Assembly (NCBI GenBank): GCA_034430595.1
Contig: DAOUEL010000020.1
Span: forward strand, 1-64,000
Direction of reading: 5' to 3'
Origin: E44-bin32 sp034430595
GTDB taxonomy: Bacteria > Chloroflexota > Anaerolineae > Anaerolineales > E44-bin32
DNA: 64,000 bases
Shown: positions 59,778-64,000 of the stretch, in pieces
How positions within the stretch are numbered: position 1 is the first letter of the stretch
Layout of the letters: each line of letters starts with the position of its first letter
The notes under the pieces: model-generated
Seen by the model: only the letters and a program-made list of their open reading frames with translations
Database searches by the model: none
Told to the model about the DNA's origin: nothing
Translations under genes and position numbers: made by a program

Positions 59778-61802
59778 TCAGGGATCGATCTGGAACTCGT
59801 AAGGCGCCGGCTGCCAGGTATGCCGGGCCATGCCAATTACAACCAGGTAGGCTGGTTGCCTACCATCACCCAACTCAAGAGTGACCTGCGCCTGATTGTA
59901 CTCATCGAGCGGGATGAACATGACGCTCGGATCGGCACCAGCTTTTACGAAGGCTACGCTGTATTCCTGCGGCAGGCGGTTGTACAGCCGTACGAAACCG
60001 GAGGCATCCCAACCGCCCTCCCCACCCTCAAAATCCTCTGTGTATCCGATCGCATCGAGCGAGAGATCATCCAGTAACAGCCCATCACCGTTCACAGCTG
60101 CATCGGTGATGTACTCAAAGCGCAGCAGGATCTTTTCTCCGATGAAGGGCGTCAGGTCAACCGACTCCTCGATCCAGACCGGATCTGAGCCGCCCCCGCT
60201 GAATCCAGTGTAGGCCCATCCGTAGGAGTTGCCGGATTGATCCTCATCCGTGCCGGAAGGCGTTTCAAGAATCTGCCAGGTTTGGCCGTCATCATGTGAG
60301 ACTTCCAGATAGAGATAGTCCCAGCCCTGTTCGATATCGTACCAAACCCAATAGTTCAACTCAGCCGAGGCTGCAGCCTTCGTCAGGTCGAACTTACGCG
60401 TGAGCATCATGTCCGACTCGTCACCCCGGTTGGACCAAAAGGCGAAGTCCCCGGAGTGGGGTGCCGCTCCAAGTACGGGCACATCCGATGCACCGTCAAA
60501 GGTAAGCGTGTAGTTGCCCTGACACTGGATGCGTATGTAGTCGATGCCGTACTGCTCCACCTGGTCGGCGCTCCTGCTAAAGGGACACTCGTCTACAGTC
60601 TGCGACTCTTGCATAACCGGTGGATTGTAGGATGAGTAGCTGTAGCGGCCGTCTGCGAAACCGGGATCATTGACCAGCATCGCAACCGCCCAATCGCGAA
60701 AGACATCATCGGCAGATAGCGCTTGGCTTCCACCGGGCTCGCGCAGATCAAGCTCCTGCAAGATATCATCGACCGAATCGAGTCCGTTGTTGGCATCCGC
60801 CACCAGGGCTTTGGTCGCATCGGAGCCGAAACGATCGAGGAAGTAGGTCACGAACAAGAATGATTGACCGTAGTGCGTGCCGCCGTAGGTCGGCCAGTAG
60901 GTAAGCGGAATGTCCGTATCCTCGCTATAGGCGAAATCCCAGCCGCCTACGTCGAAGCCGTTCAGGTGCGCTGCCAGCTCCGAAAATCCCTCATTCAGCC
61001 ATGATTGCTCATTCCGGTCCAGGTTCCAGTGGATCATGTGCTGGAATTCGTGCGCCAGCACGCTGGCTGTGTATTCTTCCCACAGCTCGACATTGTCCGC
61101 GCTGATGTAGAACATCTCATGCGCGTTTGAATAGGGATGCGCCAGGGGGGAGAGCTCGTCGGCCGGCGAATAATATCCGGCAACGGAAGTCCCGAGGTTG
61201 CGAGCGAAAAGGATATACAGATGGACATCACCATCTACGCCAGGTGACCACTCGCTGCCGAAGAACTCACGATCGGTGGGATAAATCTTCTCTTCGAATT
61301 CGTCGACCAGGGATACCACGTCACCCCGGTCGTATTTCACACCATTTTCAATCCAGAAATAGACATGCTCAGTCGCGTACACAAGCTCGGCGTCGATTTC
61401 GAAGTTCTCAATGGTATCGACATTACTGACCCAGAATTTCTTCACGCTGCCGACGGGGATCGCTTCAGCATCCGTAGCGACGATTCGCGGCACATCCGGC
61501 AGCCCCCGCAGGCGTTCAGCCAGCTCGATCGGATCGTTGATCGGCACAATCGTATCTTCCAGCTGGCGCAGCGTCGCCTGGGAAAGATCCTGATTAAGGG
61601 GGACTTCAGAAGGCCGGACAACCGGCGTCCGGGTCGCTTCGATGGCTGCCTGTGTAGGTTCTGACGTGATTACTTGATCGGACACGGTCCGGCGTACCCA
61701 GCGGTACGCAACCAGCCCAACGCCCAGGCAGCCCAAGCAGAGCGCCATCGTCACAGCAAGCGCGATGAAAAACCAATGAACATTCGAACGACCTTCGGAC
61801 AC
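59778..61802 (-). CDS. Secreted membrane-anchored zinc metallopeptidase, M6-like
   Basis: The 674-residue protein has an N-terminal membrane segment (WFFIALAVTMALCLGCLGVGLVAYR). An extracellular metallopeptidase domain carries the zinc motif HEFQHMIHW and a downstream NEGFSELAAH, which supplies further active-site residues of the gluzincin type. The C-terminal half (about 430-674) has beta-rich domains similar to the immune inhibitor A (M6) region (GDFAFWSNRGDESDMMLTR, WIEESVDLTPFIGEKILLRFEY). I chose the GTG at 61802 because GGAGGT lies six bases upstream; a TTG at 61847 overlaps the promoter. Confidence 0.88.
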   Translation of the reverse strand: MSEGRSNVHWFFIALAVTMALCLGCLGVGLVAYRWVRRTVSDQVITSEPTQAAIEATRTPVVRPSEVPLNQDLSQATLRQLEDTIVPINDPIELAERLRGLPDVPRIVATDAEAIPVGSVKKFWVSNVDTIENFEIDAELVYATEHVYFWIENGVKYDRGDVVSLVDEFEEKIYPTDREFFGSEWSPGVDGDVHLYILFARNLGTSVAGYYSPADELSPLAHPYSNAHEMFYISADNVELWEEYTASVLAHEFQHMIHWNLDRNEQSWLNEGFSELAAHLNGFDVGGWDFAYSEDTDIPLTYWPTYGGTHYGQSFLFVTYFLDRFGSDATKALVADANNGLDSVDDILQELDLREPGGSQALSADDVFRDWAVAMLVNDPGFADGRYSYSSYNPPVMQESQTVDECPFSRSADQVEQYGIDYIRIQCQGNYTLTFDGASDVPVLGAAPHSGDFAFWSNRGDESDMMLTRKFDLTKAAASAELNYWVWYDIEQGWDYLYLEVSHDDGQTWQILETPSGTDEDQSGNSYGWAYTGFSGGGSDPVWIEESVDLTPFIGEKILLRFEYITDAAVNGDGLLLDDLSLDAIGYTEDFEGGEGGWDASGFVRLYNRLPQEYSVAFVKAGADPSVMFIPLDEYNQAQVTLELGDGRQPAYLVVIGMARHTWQPAPYEFQIDP

Positions 61803-61836
61803 AATCCTACCTCCGGGACGAAAAATGATGGCTTTG

Positions 61837-61842
61837 ATTATA
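61837..61842 (-). promoter_or_regulatory. -10 box of the metallopeptidase gene
   Basis: A perfect TATAAT on the minus strand (61842-61837) lies 34 bases before the GTG at 61802. The -35 region is weak. Confidence 0.45.
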
Positions 61843-61888
61843 TCCAATCAGGAGTGAAATCGAACCTGGAACTCAGGTCCAGGGTGAA

Positions 61889-63322
61889 TTAGCTGCGGCT
61901 TGCAACGAAGGTCGAATCATCAGGCCGCACAATTGGAAGCTGGACCGTGAAGCGGCTGCCCCGTCCGGGCTCGCTTTGAGCCACCAGCTTTCCACCGTGA
62001 TTGCTCACGATTTCGCGCGAAATTGCCAGGCCCAGGCCAGCTCCCCGATCTCCCCCGCCTGGTCTGGCTTTATCCAGCTGGTAAAACCGCTCGAAGATGC
62101 GCGAAAGCTCGTCTGCTGGAATTCCAGGCCCGCGGTCATCGACATGAACAGAAACCCAGCCCGCGGCCTGTTCTCCCCATACCGTCACCTGCGCACCCGC
62201 GGGCGTATGCTTGATCGCGTTGTCGAGCAGGTTGGTGAACACCTGGGCCAGACGATCGCCATCTCCGATGATCAAGGGCAAATCGAGCTGGCCAATCTTG
62301 ACCTGGACCTGCGCTTCGTCTGCCCGGACGGCCAGCCGCTCACGGATGGACAGCAGCAGAGCCTTGAGGTCAATTTGCTCTCGCTTGAAATGAATCTGAC
62401 CGGCGTCCAGACGCGCCAGGTCCAGCAGGTCTTCCACCAGCCGCCGGAGGCGGTTCGCCTCATCGTAAATCACGTGGGCAGCGTGTTCCCGCTCAGCCTT
62501 ATCTTCGACCGTCCCATCCAGGATCGCCTGAGCAAAACCTTGAATGGAGGTGAGCGGTGTCTTCAGTTCATGCGAGACGTTGGCGACGAAATCACGCAGC
62601 GATTGCTGGCTCGATTGCACCCGAGCCGCCATGCTGTTGAACGCCTGGCCCAGATTCCGCACCTCCTGGGGTCCGATTAAATCGAGGCGAGTGAAATCTC
62701 CATCTGCGATTTGGCGTGAAGCCAGCGTGATGCGATCCAGTGGACCGGCCACCCAGCGGGCGATCAAATAGGAAAGGAGGATGGCCAGCAACAGTGCCAC
62801 CCCGCTGGCCTGCAGCAGCGGACGCAGGAGAGCTTCGTCTCCCAGTGTGCGCAGGGTTAAAAGCCGCGGGCGAGGTATGGCCAGCATCAGCGCATCGTTA
62901 TCGGCCAGCGGCCGGCTGATGTAAATCCACTGCCGGCGATCAACCGCCCGCAATGTGCCCTGGTCAGGGATCGCACCGCTCACCAATGCCTGTAGATCAG
63001 AGCTGGACCAACCAGACTGAGTCGGGCGGCTGTCACCTAGTACCTCGCCGGTCGAAGTGATAATCAGGACCCGGGCTCCGATGGCCTGGTCGATTCGTTC
63101 CACCGCGGCCTGCTGCTCCTGATCTGATAAGCGCAGCAGCAGCCGGCCTTGACCCCGTTCAAGTAGAAGCGGCAAACTGGAATTAAGCTGTGCTAACGCA
63201 CGCTGTTCAACTGCAGGAGAACGAAGCAGGATTAACAATAAGCTCGCGCCCACCAGCAGCAGGACCATGCCGGATGCCAGCAAGTACGTCAGGAATAAGC
63301 GCGATTGGAGCGAGCGGAACAT
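61889..63322 (-). CDS. Sensor histidine kinase
   Basis: The 477-residue kinase has two membrane segments (about 8-34 and 172-195) flanking an extracellular sensor. A HAMP domain follows (about 190-245), then HisKA with the phospho-acceptor in FVANVSHELKTPLTSIQGF, then HATPase_c with N box NLLDNAIKHTP, G1 DDRGPGIP, F box IFERFYQLDKAR and G2 GAGLGLAI. All catalytic boxes are intact. It begins six bases after the stop of the response regulator gene. The stimulus is not known. Confidence 0.96.
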   Translation of the reverse strand: MFRSLQSRLFLTYLLASGMVLLLVGASLLLILLRSPAVEQRALAQLNSSLPLLLERGQGRLLLRLSDQEQQAAVERIDQAIGARVLIITSTGEVLGDSRPTQSGWSSSDLQALVSGAIPDQGTLRAVDRRQWIYISRPLADNDALMLAIPRPRLLTLRTLGDEALLRPLLQASGVALLLAILLSYLIARWVAGPLDRITLASRQIADGDFTRLDLIGPQEVRNLGQAFNSMAARVQSSQQSLRDFVANVSHELKTPLTSIQGFAQAILDGTVEDKAEREHAAHVIYDEANRLRRLVEDLLDLARLDAGQIHFKREQIDLKALLLSIRERLAVRADEAQVQVKIGQLDLPLIIGDGDRLAQVFTNLLDNAIKHTPAGAQVTVWGEQAAGWVSVHVDDRGPGIPADELSRIFERFYQLDKARPGGGDRGAGLGLAISREIVSNHGGKLVAQSEPGRGSRFTVQLPIVRPDDSTFVASRS

Positions 63323-63328
63323 CCGGCC

Positions 63329-64000
63329 TCACGTGACAAGCTTGTATCCGATTCCGGTGACGGTCTCGATGCGCACAGATGCGCTTTGCTGCAGTCTTTT
63401 ACGGAGATGGGCAACATGAACATCTACCGTGCGCGTCTGGCCGTAGAAATCGTAGCCCCAGGCCAGGTTCAGGAGCTGCTCGCGGCTCAGCACGGCACCC
63501 TTATGCTCCGCCAGCGCCAGCAGCAGGTCAAATTCCTTGGTGCGCAGATCGACCTTTTCCCCTGCGACGGTCAATTCTCTGCCGGCCGGGTCGATGGTCA
63601 CATCCCCCAGGTGAATTGAGGCACCGCTTGTTTCCGCCTTCCTTTCGCTGCGCCGCAGGATTGCCTTCACCCGGGCAACGAGCTCACGTGGGTTAAAGGG
63701 CTTTGTGAGGTAATCATCGGCGCCAAGCTCCAGCCCGACGATCTTGTCAATGTCCTCATCCCGGGCTGTGAGCATGATGATCGGCACATCACTCTCCGCC
63801 CGCACCCGACGGCAGACTTCAAAGCCGTCCAGCTCGGGAAGCATGATATCAAGCACGACCAGTGCTGGATCAAGTTCGTGAACAGCGTTTATCGCGTCAA
63901 CCCCATTGTAGGCGGCTTCGATCCTGTACCCGTCCCTTTCGAGGTACAGCCGCGCCAGGTCGACGATGTTGACTTCATCGTCTACCAGCAGAACCAGTTC
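63329..64000 (-). CDS. OmpR-family response regulator, cut by the window end
   Basis: The gene runs off the right edge, so its start is not in the window; 223 codons are visible. The receiver domain shows the acidic pair (LVDDE), acceptor Asp (VVLDIMLP), Thr (MLTAR) and Lys (LTKPF). The C-terminal winged-helix domain (about residues 125-223 of the visible part) is of the OmpR/PhoB type (LTVAGEKVDLRTKEFDLL, TVDVHVAHLRKRL). An internal ATG at 63856 lies in the receiver domain and is not the real start. It is the partner of the sensor kinase that follows. Confidence 0.95.
   Translation of the reverse strand, partial: ELVLLVDDEVNIVDLARLYLERDGYRIEAAYNGVDAINAVHELDPALVVLDIMLPELDGFEVCRRVRAESDVPIIMLTARDEDIDKIVGLELGADDYLTKPFNPRELVARVKAILRRSERKAETSGASIHLGDVTIDPAGRELTVAGEKVDLRTKEFDLLLALAEHKGAVLSREQLLNLAWGYDFYGQTRTVDVHVAHLRKRLQQSASVRIETVTGIGYKLVT

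Noticed and set aside
1..64000. CRISPR arrays, insertion sequences, prophage or integrase genes
   Set aside because: I saw no regularly spaced direct repeats, transposase, integrase or phage structural genes.

Overview
The window is a 64 kb piece of a bacterial chromosome of roughly 60% GC. The gene content suggests the Chloroflexota, probably class Anaerolineae. This is an inference from style: lipoproteins with Thr/Pro-rich linkers, an NBR1-like Ig domain, LysM and TPR proteins, zinc-ribbon membrane proteins, a cdaA-cdaR pair, a divergent PyrK/PyrD-like pair and a prohibitin-like SPFH protein. I see no rRNA, tRNA, CRISPR array, phage or insertion sequence. Coding density is high.

Layout. 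0-6 kb: two zinc-ribbon proteins and uvrA. 6-10 kb (minus): a MacA/MacB-type export operon. 10-20 kb: a GltD-like flavoprotein, queG, a LysM protein, a lipoprotein esterase, miaB, an Ig-domain lipoprotein and polA. 20-29 kb (plus): a TPR protein followed by cdaA-cdaR-der-lepB (cyclic di-AMP synthesis, a ribosome GTPase, signal peptidase), then a zinc-ribbon protein, a REC-GAF signalling protein and an unknown protein. 29-34 kb: comEC and an M3 oligoendopeptidase, then a hairpin-rich intergenic region. 34-46 kb (plus): an alpha/beta hydrolase fused to an acyl-CoA ligase, a polysaccharide deacetylase, a multi-cluster ferredoxin, a glycerophosphodiesterase, a GrdB-like selenoprotein, a lipase-like protein and a large secreted nuclease. 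46-50 kb: a formate dehydrogenase-like oxidoreductase and a squalene/phytoene synthase. 50-56 kb: a sugar ABC transporter without its ATPase, a phosphodiesterase and an SPFH protein. 57-64 kb: PyrK/PyrD-like proteins, a selW-like selenoprotein with dtd, a YtxH-like protein, a secreted metallopeptidase and a two-component system cut by the window end.

The main discovery is two genes in which an in-frame UGA sits exactly where a redox-active cysteine or selenocysteine is expected. One is an 80-residue SelW/Rdx-family protein on the minus strand (59063-59305, motif CAVU). The other is a GrdB-like protein (39916-40803, motif UPDC) that ordinary gene calling splits in two. Each UGA is followed by a perfect 7-bp hairpin whose apical loop begins 22-23 nt downstream, as expected of a bacterial SECIS element. 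Together they imply that this organism decodes UGA as selenocysteine, although no selA/B/C/D gene lies in the window.

Other points of interest are a very long sugar permease with an extra membrane module, a PyrK/PyrD-like pair that has lost catalytic motifs, a REC-GAF-pseudokinase, promoters so close to start codons that miaB and lepB mRNAs are probably leaderless, and a short dispersed palindrome with GTAGGGGC arms.
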